Assembly: GCA_016937315.1 (NCBI GenBank)
Contig: JAFGWD010000242.1
Coordinates: 1 to 10,868, forward strand
From: Rhodospirillaceae bacterium
GTDB taxonomy: Bacteria > Pseudomonadota > Alphaproteobacteria > Rhodospirillales > Rhodospirillaceae
Direction of reading: 5' to 3'
Length of the DNA: 10,868 nt
The notes under the pieces: model-generated
Told to the model about the DNA's origin: nothing
Databases searched by the model: none
What the model saw: only the letters and a program-made list of their open reading frames with translations
Shown here: positions 1 to 9,964 of the stretch, piece by piece
Numbering within the stretch: the first letter of the stretch is position 1
Layout of the letters: every line of letters starts with the position of its first letter
Position numbers and translations under genes: made by a program

Positions 1-35
1 AAAAACAAACGCCGCCGGACCTCCGACGGCGTTTG
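1..35 (-). terminator. Rho-independent terminator of the rpoBC operon
   Basis: Read on the minus strand, 24 bases after the rpoC stop codon, the transcript contains the arm CAAACGCCGUCGG, a 4-base loop AGGU, and the arm CCGGCGGCGUUUG, followed at once by UUUUU at the window edge. The stem is 13 bp with one U-G wobble and is very GC-rich, the standard form of an intrinsic terminator. The T-run lies only on the minus-strand side, so it acts on transcription leaving rpoC. It marks the 3' end of the transcription unit. The U-tract may continue beyond base 1. Confidence 0.93.
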
Positions 36-58
36 CAAGAGACTGTAATATCTCGTTT

Positions 59-4228
<4,170 letters not shown>

Positions 4229-4237
4229 GCCACTGCG

Positions 4238-4243
4238 CTCCTT
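4238..4243 (-). promoter_or_regulatory. Ribosome binding site of rpoC
   Basis: The minus strand reads AAGGAG here, 9 bases before the ATG at 4226-4228. It decides the rpoC start in favour of MNELTKIF over the in-frame ATG at 4288, which has no comparable site. Confidence 0.85.
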
Positions 4244-4269
4244 GGAATGCGCTCTGTAAAGACGGATGG

Positions 4270-4307
4270 ACGGGTCTCCAGGTGGCAAGTGCTGCCCGGA
4301 GACCCGT
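4270..4307 (-). repeat. Perfect 10-bp inverted repeat in the rpoB-rpoC spacer
   Basis: The arms ACGGGTCTCC (4270-4279) and GGAGACCCGT (4298-4307) are exact inverted copies separated by 18 bases. In the mRNA they form a GC-rich hairpin starting 15 bases after the rpoB stop. The inner 18 bases can add a weaker partial stem. No U-run follows (the next bases are CCATCCGTC), so it is not a standard terminator. It lies 27 bases upstream of the rpoC Shine-Dalgarno. It may be an RNA-processing site, a stability element or a transcription pause site; the sequence does not say which. Confidence 0.75.
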
Positions 4308-4322
4308 TTGTATCCTCAACTT

Positions 4323-7300
4323 TTAGAAGCCGCTCTGGCCTAGTTCGACATTCAGACACAGCGACCGCATTTCCTTGATCAAAACGTTGAAGGATTCAGG
4401 AATCCCGGCCTCAAAGGTATCGTCACCACGGACAATCGCCTCATAAACCTTGGTCCGGCCCGACACATCATCGGACTTCACCGTCAACATTTCTTGCAAG
4501 GTATAGGCGGCACCGTAGGCCTCAAGTGCCCACACTTCCATTTCACCGAAACGTTGTCCGCCGAACTGCGCCTTACCACCCAACGGCTGCTGGGTAACCA
4601 AGCTGTACGGACCGATGGAACGGGCATGGATCTTGTCGTCGACCAAGTGGTGCAGCTTCAACATATAGATGTAGCCAACCGTAACCTTGCGATCAAAGGC
4701 CTCACCGGTACGACCATCGTACAACTGCGACTGCGCCGACGTGTCCAGGCCCGCGATATTCAACATGTCGACGATATCGGGTTCATGAGCACCATCGAAC
4801 ACCGGTGTAGCCATCGGAACGCCGGAACGAAGGTTATTCGCAAGAACCATCAGGCCTTCATCATCCAAAGGCGAAATGTCCTTAGCGACATGTTCTTCAC
4901 CATAAACGGTGCCGATGAAGTTCCGAAGTTCTGTGACATCACCACGACCCGCCCGACAGGAATCGACCATCTGACCAATCTGTCGACCAATATTGGCCGC
5001 CGCCCACCCCAAATGGGTTTCCAGAATCTGCCCAACGTTCATACGCGAGGGCACACCCAACGGGTTCAACACGATATCCATCGCCGTGCCATCGGCAAGA
5101 TGCGGCATGTCTTCGACCGGCAGGATGCGTGAAATCACACCCTTGTTGCCATGACGACCTGCCATCTTATCGCCGGGTTGCAACTTACGCTTCACAGCAA
5201 CGAAGACTTTGACCATCTTCAGAACACCAGGTGGCAGTTCATCGCCACGCTGCAGCTTGTCGACCTTGTTCTCAAAGCGTTCCTGAAGCTTCTGGACCGT
5301 GTCCTCGAAGTGACGCTTCAAGACCTCAATGCGGCTCATCATTTCATCGCTGGCAACCGCGATTTGACGCCACTGACCGGGCGTGAAATCCGCCAACAAT
5401 GCATCAGAAACCGCCTCGCCCGACCCCATGCCCTTCGGTCCAGCAACCACCATCTGCCCCATCAACAGGTCACGCAGACGCTGATTGAAAGAGTTTTCCA
5501 GAATCGCTTTTTCGTCGTCACGGTCCTTGGCCAAGCGTTCGATTTCTTGGCGTTCAATCGCCATCGCACGTTCGTCTTTGTCCACACCACGACGGGAGAA
5601 GACACGGACATCAACGATCGTACCCGTAACACCCGGTGGCACCCGAAGTGAGGTGTCACGGACATCTGTGGCCTTTTCGCCAAAGATCGCACGGAGCAAT
5701 TTTTCTTCCGGTGTCATCGGCGACTCACCCTTCGGCGTCACCTTACCCACCAGAATATCGCCAGCCTTAACGTCGGCACCGATGTAGACAATGCCCGCCT
5801 CGTCGAGGTTTTTCAGAGCATCTTCACCAACGTTCGGAATGTCACGCGTGATTTCTTCCTGACCGAGTTTGGTATCACGCGCCATGACTTCGAATTCCTC
5901 GATGTGGATCGAGGTAAACACATCATCACGAACGATCCGTTCGGAAATCAGGATCGAATCTTCGTAGTTGTAGCCATTCCATGGCATGAACGCGACCAGC
6001 ACGTTCCGGCCCAGAGCCAACTCACCGAACTCCGTGGACGGACCGTCGGCGATGATATCGCCCTTTTTCACAAAATCACCAACCTGCACCAAAGGACGCT
6101 GCGTGATACAGGTGCTTTGGTTGGAACGCTGGAACTTTGCCAGGGTATAGATGTCAACGCCCGTATCCGCCGCACCGGTTTCCTCGGACACGGCATGGAT
6201 CACAATACGTGTCGCATCCATCTGCTGCACGCGACCAGAACGGCGAGAGACAATCGCGGCCCGCGAATCCTGCGCCACCGCAGCTTCCATGCCCGTGCCA
6301 ACGAAAGGCGCCTCCGCCCTCAACAACGGCACCGCCTGACGCTGCATGTTGGAGCCCATCAGCGCACGGTTGGCATCATCGTTTTCCAAGAACGGAATCA
6401 ACGCGGCAGCAACCGAGACCAACTGCTTTGGTGAAACGTCCATGTACTGAATGTCGGACGCTGGCACCATCAGCACGTCTCCTGCCTTACGTGCGGGCAG
6501 CAGATCATCAACAAACTGGCCATTTTCGTCAACCGCAGCAGAGGCCTGTGCGATATGATACCGGCCTTCCTCCATCGCTGACATATAGACCACCTCGTCG
6601 GTGACGTGGCTGTCCATAACGCGGCGATAGGGGGTTTCGATAAATCCGTACTGATTGACCCGTGCGAACGTCGCCAAAGAGTTGATCAGACCGATGTTCG
6701 GGCCTTCCGGCGTTTCAATCGGACAGATACGACCATAGTGGGTCGGATGCACGTCGCGGACTTCGAAACCCGCACGTTCGCGGGTCAAACCGCCCGGGCC
6801 AAGCGCCGAAAGGCGACGCTTGTGGGTGATTTCCGCCAACGGATTGGTCTGATCCATGAACTGCGACAACTGCGACGAGCCAAAGAACTCGCGCACCGCA
6901 GCCGCAGCCGGCTTGGCATTGATCAAATCGTGCGGCATCACAGTGTCGATATCGACAGAACTCATCCGTTCACGAATCGCACGCTCCATACGCAGCAGAC
7001 CGATGCGATACTGATTTTCCATCAGTTCGCCCACCGAACGCACACGACGGTTGCCGAGGTGATCAATATCGTCGATTTCGCCCTTGCCGTCCTTCAGACC
7101 CAAAAGGACGCGAAGAATGGCCAGGATGTCATCCTTACGCAAGACCCGCAAAGATTCCGGTGCCTGATCCGTCGACAGGTCCAAACGCGCATTCATTTTC
7201 ACGCGACCGACCGCCGACAAGTCATAGCGTTCGCCGTCGAAGAACAGACCCGAGAACAGCGCCTCGGCCGTCTCAAGGGTCGGCGGCTCACCCGGACGCA

Positions 7301-8504
7301 TCACGCGGTAGATATCGACCAAGGCTTCTTCGCGGCAGGAGTTCTTGTCCGCAGCCAAGGTGTTCCGCAAGGATGGCCCCGAATTGCCATCAACCCGCAA
7401 CACCGGGATTTCCATAATCCCAGCTTCCGACATCGCATCAATAATGACCTGGGTCAGTTCATTGCCAGCTTCCGCCAGAACTTCACCGGTTTCTTCGTTG
7501 ACAATGTCCTCAGCCACGAAGCGACCTATCAGCTCCGTGGACGGAATCCGCACGCGACTGGCATTGACATCGGCAACCTGACGCAAAATACGCGGCGTGA
7601 TTTTTTTGCCCGCTTCGATCAGAACTTCGCCGGAATCCGCATCAACCAGATCATAGTCCAGCTTCAGACCACGCAGAGCCTGCAAATCCAGGGCACAACA
7701 CCAGCTCTCCGCATCACGGGTATAAAGAATCCGCTGATAGAACGTCCCGAGAATTTCCTCGGCGCTCATCCCTTCGGCTTCGGTCGGGTCCAGTTTCTTG
7801 TTCTGTTCGGCCAGAGACTGGCGACGATCTGCCGTGGCCGCAGAGTCCAACGCGTAAAGCAGCGTCGTCACCGGCAGCTTGCGGCGGCGATCGATACGCA
7901 CATAGACCAAGTCCTTGGCATCGAATTCAAAATCCAGCCAGGAACCACGGTAAGGAATGACACGCGCCGCGAACAAGAATTTGCCCGAAGAGTGGGTCTT
8001 GCCTTTATCGTGGTCGAAGAAAACACCCGGACTGCGGTGCATCTGGGAAACAATGACACGCTCGGTGCCGTTAATGATGAAGGTGCCTTTCGACGTCATC
8101 AGGGGCATATCGCCCATGTAGACGTCTTGCTCCTTAATGTCGCGAATGGAACGCGCGCCAGTATCTTCATCAATGTCCCAGACGACGAGACGTAGCGTCA
8201 CCTTCAACGGCGCCGCAAACGTCATACCGCGTTGCTGGCATTCATCGACGTCGTATTTCGGGACTTCCAGCTCGTACCCAACGAACTCCAGTTCTCCACG
8301 CCCAGTGAAATCCTTAATCGGAAAAACCGACTTAAAGACCTCCTGCAGACCGGAATCCTGCCGCTCGTTGAGCGGTATTCCAATTTGCAGAAACTGGTCG
8401 TAGGAGTTTTTCTGAACCTCGATCAGGTTGGGCATGGTCGCCACGGACGGAATCCGTCCAAAACTCCGGCGCACCCGTTTACATCCCGTCAGAGAGCCCG
8501 ACAT
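4323..8504 (-). CDS. rpoB: DNA-directed RNA polymerase subunit beta (RpoB)
   Basis: RpoB is the second-largest subunit of core RNA polymerase; it forms half of the active-site cleft and the rifampicin pocket. The product has 1393 residues against 1342 in E. coli. The N-terminal domain contains TERVIVSQMHRSPGVFFD (147-164) and IPYRGSWLDFEFD (183-195). The lobe insertion at about 280-370 holds two tandem repeats about 48 residues apart (SGEVLIEAG at 291, TGEVLAEAG at 339). The rifampicin region starts GSSQLSQFMDQTNPL at 542, with Asp551, His561 and Ser566 matching E. coli 516, 526 and 531. NYEDS (846-850) carries the active-site acidic pair Glu848/Asp849. QPGDKMAGRHGNKG (1109-1122) carries the conserved lysines 1113 and 1121. 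A charged helical segment spans about 975-1090. The C-terminus includes LGGKAQFGGQRFGEMEVWALE (1308 on), which contacts beta'. The ATG at 8504 has AAGGAG 5 bases upstream and matches family N-termini. The rpoC start follows 94 bases after the stop. Confidence 0.98.
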   Translation of the reverse strand: MSGSLTGCKRVRRSFGRIPSVATMPNLIEVQKNSYDQFLQIGIPLNERQDSGLQEVFKSVFPIKDFTGRGELEFVGYELEVPKYDVDECQQRGMTFAAPLKVTLRLVVWDIDEDTGARSIRDIKEQDVYMGDMPLMTSKGTFIINGTERVIVSQMHRSPGVFFDHDKGKTHSSGKFLFAARVIPYRGSWLDFEFDAKDLVYVRIDRRRKLPVTTLLYALDSAATADRRQSLAEQNKKLDPTEAEGMSAEEILGTFYQRILYTRDAESWCCALDLQALRGLKLDYDLVDADSGEVLIEAGKKITPRILRQVADVNASRVRIPSTELIGRFVAEDIVNEETGEVLAEAGNELTQVIIDAMSEAGIMEIPVLRVDGNSGPSLRNTLAADKNSCREEALVDIYRVMRPGEPPTLETAEALFSGLFFDGERYDLSAVGRVKMNARLDLSTDQAPESLRVLRKDDILAILRVLLGLKDGKGEIDDIDHLGNRRVRSVGELMENQYRIGLLRMERAIRERMSSVDIDTVMPHDLINAKPAAAAVREFFGSSQLSQFMDQTNPLAEITHKRRLSALGPGGLTRERAGFEVRDVHPTHYGRICPIETPEGPNIGLINSLATFARVNQYGFIETPYRRVMDSHVTDEVVYMSAMEEGRYHIAQASAAVDENGQFVDDLLPARKAGDVLMVPASDIQYMDVSPKQLVSVAAALIPFLENDDANRALMGSNMQRQAVPLLRAEAPFVGTGMEAAVAQDSRAAIVSRRSGRVQQMDATRIVIHAVSEETGAADTGVDIYTLAKFQRSNQSTCITQRPLVQVGDFVKKGDIIADGPSTEFGELALGRNVLVAFMPWNGYNYEDSILISERIVRDDVFTSIHIEEFEVMARDTKLGQEEITRDIPNVGEDALKNLDEAGIVYIGADVKAGDILVGKVTPKGESPMTPEEKLLRAIFGEKATDVRDTSLRVPPGVTGTIVDVRVFSRRGVDKDERAMAIERQEIERLAKDRDDEKAILENSFNQRLRDLLMGQMVVAGPKGMGSGEAVSDALLADFTPGQWRQIAVASDEMMSRIEVLKRHFEDTVQKLQERFENKVDKLQRGDELPPGVLKMVKVFVAVKRKLQPGDKMAGRHGNKGVISRILPVEDMPHLADGTAMDIVLNPLGVPSRMNVGQILETHLGWAAANIGRQIGQMVDSCRAGRGDVTELRNFIGTVYGEEHVAKDISPLDDEGLMVLANNLRSGVPMATPVFDGAHEPDIVDMLNIAGLDTSAQSQLYDGRTGEAFDRKVTVGYIYMLKLHHLVDDKIHARSIGPYSLVTQQPLGGKAQFGGQRFGEMEVWALEAYGAAYTLQEMLTVKSDDVSGRTKVYEAIVRGDDTFEAGIPESFNVLIKEMRSLCLNVELGQSGF

Positions 8505-8509
8505 CGCCG

Positions 8510-8515
8510 CTCCTT
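8510..8515 (-). promoter_or_regulatory. Ribosome binding site of rpoB
   Basis: The minus strand reads AAGGAG, 5 bases before the ATG at 8502-8504. It supports the 1393-residue form of RpoB over the internal Met24. Confidence 0.85.
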
Positions 8516-8538
8516 ATGCACGTCACTTGCCTGATCCA

Positions 8539-8629
8539 CCGGCACGCACCATGCGCCCCGGCGTCGTGTGGCGGCACCTCTACGGGTTCCGCCAAGAAAC
8601 CTTGTTCTTACTCCACCCTTGCGGATGGA
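8539..8629 (-). ncRNA. Array of four stem-loops upstream of rpoB (candidate structured leader)
   Basis: On the minus strand four hairpins follow one another. First (8612-8629) is a 7-bp stem UCCAUCC/GGGUGGA capped by a GCAA tetraloop of the GNRA type. Two bases later (8594-8609) comes AAGAA/UUCUU with loop CAAGGU. Directly abutting it (8570-8593) is GGCGGAACC/GGUGCCGCC with loop CGUAGA and one A-G mismatch. After 8 bases (8539-8561) comes CCGG-G-GCGCA, loop UGG, then UGCGU-G-CCGG, with one G-G mismatch. The last stem ends 23 bases before the rpoB Shine-Dalgarno. I recognise no named RNA family. It may be a leader affecting rpoB expression or mRNA processing. Pairing was found by eye and no covariation is available. 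Confidence 0.45.
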
Positions 8630-8674
8630 CATCAACCTCGCCCCAAGGCCCACAGAGCCACAGGGAAACACAGA

Positions 8675-8686
8675 CGGGCCGGCCCG
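8675..8686. repeat. 12-bp perfect palindrome CGGGCCGGCCCG
   Basis: CGGGCCGGCCCG equals its own reverse complement. It shares four bases (8683-8686) with the arm of the adjacent large hairpin at 8683-8713, so in RNA the two structures exclude each other. It could be only a product of high GC content. Confidence 0.6.
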
Positions 8687-8713
8687 CACACGCGCATCGG
8701 GGCGCGGTGCGGG
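8683..8713 (-). promoter_or_regulatory. GC-rich hairpin 34 bases after rplL (candidate attenuator or processing site)
   Basis: The minus strand holds arms CCCGCAC+CGCGC and GCGCG+GTGCGGG with a single bulged U and a 6-base loop CCCGAU. That makes a 12-bp stem formed almost entirely of G-C pairs. It lies between rplL and rpoB, the place where E. coli has a partial terminator and an RNase III processing site that lower RpoBC output relative to L12. The following bases (CCGGCCCGUCUGUGUUUCCC) include only a broken U-rich stretch. A weak or factor-aided attenuator or a processing hairpin is therefore more likely than a full terminator, since rpoB must still be transcribed. Confidence 0.6.
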
Positions 8714-8747
8714 ACGACCCAGATATTGGAAGTCAGACGCAAGCGCC

Positions 8748-9122
8748 TTACTTCAGCTCGACCGAAGCACCAGCTTCTTCCAGCTTCTTCTTCAACTCGG
8801 CGGCTTCGTCCTTCGAGCAGGCTTCCTTAACGGTCTTCGGCGCACCTTCGACCAGATCCTTAGCTTCCTTCAGACCCAGGCCGGTGATGGCGCGGACTTC
8901 CTTAATGACGTTGATCTTCTTCTCGCCAGCGGCGGTCAGGATCACGTCAAATTCAGTCTGCTCTTCAACCGGAGCAGCGGCAGCAGCCGGACCCGCAGCG
9001 GCCATCGCCACCGGAGCAGCAGCAGACACGCCCCACTTCTCTTCCAACATCTTCGAAAGCTCAGCAGCTTCCATTACGGTCAGGGCGGACAGCTCTTCGA
9101 CCAGCTTACCCAAATCAGCCAT
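8748..9122 (-). CDS. rplL: 50S ribosomal protein L7/L12 (bL12)
   Basis: bL12 is the multi-copy stalk protein of the large subunit. Dimers bind the C-terminal helix of L10 and recruit and stimulate the translational GTPases (EF-Tu, EF-G, IF2, RF3). The 124 residues show the usual three parts: a helical dimerisation domain (1-31), an Ala/Pro/Gly-rich flexible hinge (about 33-52), and a compact C-terminal domain (about 54-124). The C-terminal domain contains VIKEVRAITGLGLKEAKDLV (72-91), where Lys74, Arg77 and Lys88 fall in the factor-binding face. The protein is acidic and Ala-rich as expected. One cysteine, Cys102, lies where many family members have a small non-cysteine residue. The gene lies 55 bases after rplJ, with AAGGAG at 9133-9138 ten bases before the ATG. 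Confidence 0.98.
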   Translation of the reverse strand: MADLGKLVEELSALTVMEAAELSKMLEEKWGVSAAAPVAMAAAGPAAAAAPVEEQTEFDVILTAAGEKKINVIKEVRAITGLGLKEAKDLVEGAPKTVKEACSKDEAAELKKKLEEAGASVELK

Positions 9123-9132
9123 TTGTCATAGA

Positions 9133-9138
9133 CTCCTT
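9133..9138 (-). promoter_or_regulatory. Ribosome binding site of rplL
   Basis: AAGGAG on the minus strand lies 10 bases before the rplL ATG. Another, out-of-frame ATG (9127-9129) lies only 3 bases after it and would encode Met-Thr-Asn-Gly-stop across the real start. The long spacing to the real ATG fits L12 better, since the nearer ATG is too close for normal initiation. Confidence 0.75.
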
Positions 9139-9177
9139 GTCAGGCTTGAACTTTTCGATATTCGTAGAATACCCGCG

Positions 9178-9696
9178 TTACGCTGCGGCACCCTGATCGG
9201 CATACGCCGCGAAGACACGCGCCAACTGGCCAGCCGGGGCCTGCGTAACACCCGCCACCTTGGTGGCCGGAGCTTGCAGAAGACCCAGAAGCTTGCCGCG
9301 CAGTTCGTCGAGAGACGGCATGGTGGCCAGGGCCTTAACCCCGTTCACATCCAAAACCGTACGACCCAAAGACCCACCGACAATAACCAGTTTGTCGTTC
9401 TTCTTGGCGAATTCGACGGCAACCTTGGCGGCGGCAACGGGATCGACCGAAGTCGCAATCGCCGTTGGGCCGGTGAAATACTCACTGGTGCCTTCGAATT
9501 CAGTGCCTGCCAGGGCGAGACGCGTAAGCCGATTCTTCGTCACCTTGAATTGCGCGCCAGCTTCCCGCATCTGTCCACGCAGGGTTGTCATCTCATCGAC
9601 CGTCAGCCCCTTGTACTGGGTGACGACGACAAGCGAAACCTCGGAGAACAGAACGTTCAGAGAACGCACCAGTTCGGATTTTTCTTCTCGGTTCAC
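9178..9696 (-). CDS. rplJ: 50S ribosomal protein L10 (uL10), GTG start
   Basis: uL10 anchors the L12 dimers to 23S rRNA beside L11, and L10 bound to L12 represses translation of its own mRNA. From the GTG at 9694-9696 the protein has 172 residues, the usual family length. It starts (V/M)NREEKSELVRSLN and has YKGLTV (28-33), LRGQMREAGAQFKVTKNRL (39-57) of the rRNA-binding domain, VIVGGSLG (104-111) and PSLDELRGKLLGLL (127-140). It ends in a C-terminal helix, APAGQLARVFAAYADQ (153-168), that binds L12. An in-frame ATG at 9867 would add 57 unconserved residues running through the leader RNA; the GTG has GGAG 6 bases upstream and matches family alignments. Stop is TAA. Confidence 0.96.
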   Translation of the reverse strand: MNREEKSELVRSLNVLFSEVSLVVVTQYKGLTVDEMTTLRGQMREAGAQFKVTKNRLTRLALAGTEFEGTSEYFTGPTAIATSVDPVAAAKVAVEFAKKNDKLVIVGGSLGRTVLDVNGVKALATMPSLDELRGKLLGLLQAPATKVAGVTQAPAGQLARVFAAYADQGAAA

Positions 9697-9702
9697 TTTC
9701 GT

Positions 9703-9706
9703 CTCC
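9703..9706 (-). promoter_or_regulatory. Ribosome binding site deciding the rplJ GTG start
   Basis: The minus strand reads GGAG, then 6 bases (ACGAAA), then GTG. This is the only well-placed Shine-Dalgarno near the point where L10 homology begins. A modest GGAG core plus GTG suits a gene whose initiation is under feedback control. Confidence 0.75.
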
Positions 9707-9829
9707 GCTAACTTGACCCGGTCGCCCCATAACGGAACAAACCCCGGATCGGCTTCCCCTAAAATCGAGCTCGAACATCGAACCCGATTTTCGGAGATGG
9801 ACGAACCTGCCCTCGAAAGTTCAAGCCAT

Positions 9830-9853
9830 GCCACAACGGAAACCCGTTCTGGC
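9830..9853 (-). other. Stem-loop in the rplJ leader, downstream of the L10-binding core
   Basis: On the minus strand: GCCA, a G-G mismatch, AACGG, loop GUUU, CCGUU, then UGGC. Nine base pairs in total with a tetraloop. It lies 134 bases before the rplJ start, between the L10-leader core and the translation start. It may help carry the feedback signal to the initiation region. Confidence 0.5.
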
Positions 9854-9869
9854 GAAAAACTTGCCACTC

Positions 9870-9925
9870 CCGTCTGCGCAGGTGGGAACCCATTAAACCG
9901 ACCAAACGGTCGGCGCCTGCGGTCT
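9870..9925 (-). ncRNA. L10 leader RNA core (autoregulatory element before rplJ)
   Basis: The minus strand reads AGACCGCAGG (9925-9916), an inner hairpin CCGACC-GUUU-GGUCGG (9913-9898), then CCUGCGCAGACGG (9882-9870). CGCAGG pairs with CCUGCG (6 bp) to enclose the inner hairpin, and this helix is flanked by AGAC on one side and CAGA on the other, a kink-turn-like internal loop. The arrangement and the AGACCG(C/U)AGG and CCUGCG(C/U)AGACGG sequences resemble what I recall of the E. coli rplJ leader, the site where L10 bound to L12 represses rplJL translation. The position, between rplA and rplJ, is the expected one. Confidence 0.78.
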
Positions 9926-9935
9926 CGGACAGGTA

Positions 9936-9964
9936 ATTCAAGGAAACCACTAGGGCTTCCTCAA
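9936..9964 (-). promoter_or_regulatory. Possible sigma-70-type promoter for rplJL-rpoBC
   Basis: Minus-strand TTGAGG (9964-9959), 17 bases, then TTGAAT (9941-9936). Each hexamer matches 4 of 6 consensus positions. A start near 9929 would place the L10 leader core at the 5' end of the transcript. E. coli has a promoter in the same gap. The motif match is weak and could be chance. Confidence 0.25.

Noticed and set aside
4229..4288. N-terminal extension of RpoC by 20 residues from the ATG at 4288
   Set aside because: The added residues do not match the family, they overlap the spacer inverted repeat, and the ATG at 4228 has the proper AAGGAG.
6606..8195. 529-codon open frame on the plus strand antisense to rpoB
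   Set aside because: It lies wholly inside rpoB, in a frame kept open by the codon bias of that gene. The translation is rich in Arg, His, Gln and Thr, has no family resemblance and no convincing start context.
8651..8673. Three CACAG copies 8 and 10 bases apart
   Set aside because: The unit is only five bases with irregular spacing, so it is not distinguishable from chance.
8489..8689. 66-codon minus-strand frame in the rplL-rpoB spacer, including an internal ATG at 8632
   Set aside because: It overlaps the rpoB start in another frame, is Arg-rich as expected for random GC-rich sequence, and has only a poor GAGG three bases before the internal ATG.
8505..8747. Promoter for rpoB in the spacer (for example TTGATG-17-AGTAAG)
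   Set aside because: The -10 candidate has too little resemblance to TATAAT, and the bases belong to the GNRA-capped stem.
9123..9177. Small hairpin TATTC/GAATA between rplJ and rplL
   Set aside because: Five A/T-rich pairs with a three-base loop are too weak to call.
8428..9711. 427-codon plus-strand open frame crossing rpoB, rplL and rplJ
   Set aside because: It runs antisense through three certain genes and two spacers, its composition changes with the gene beneath, and it has no recognisable domain.
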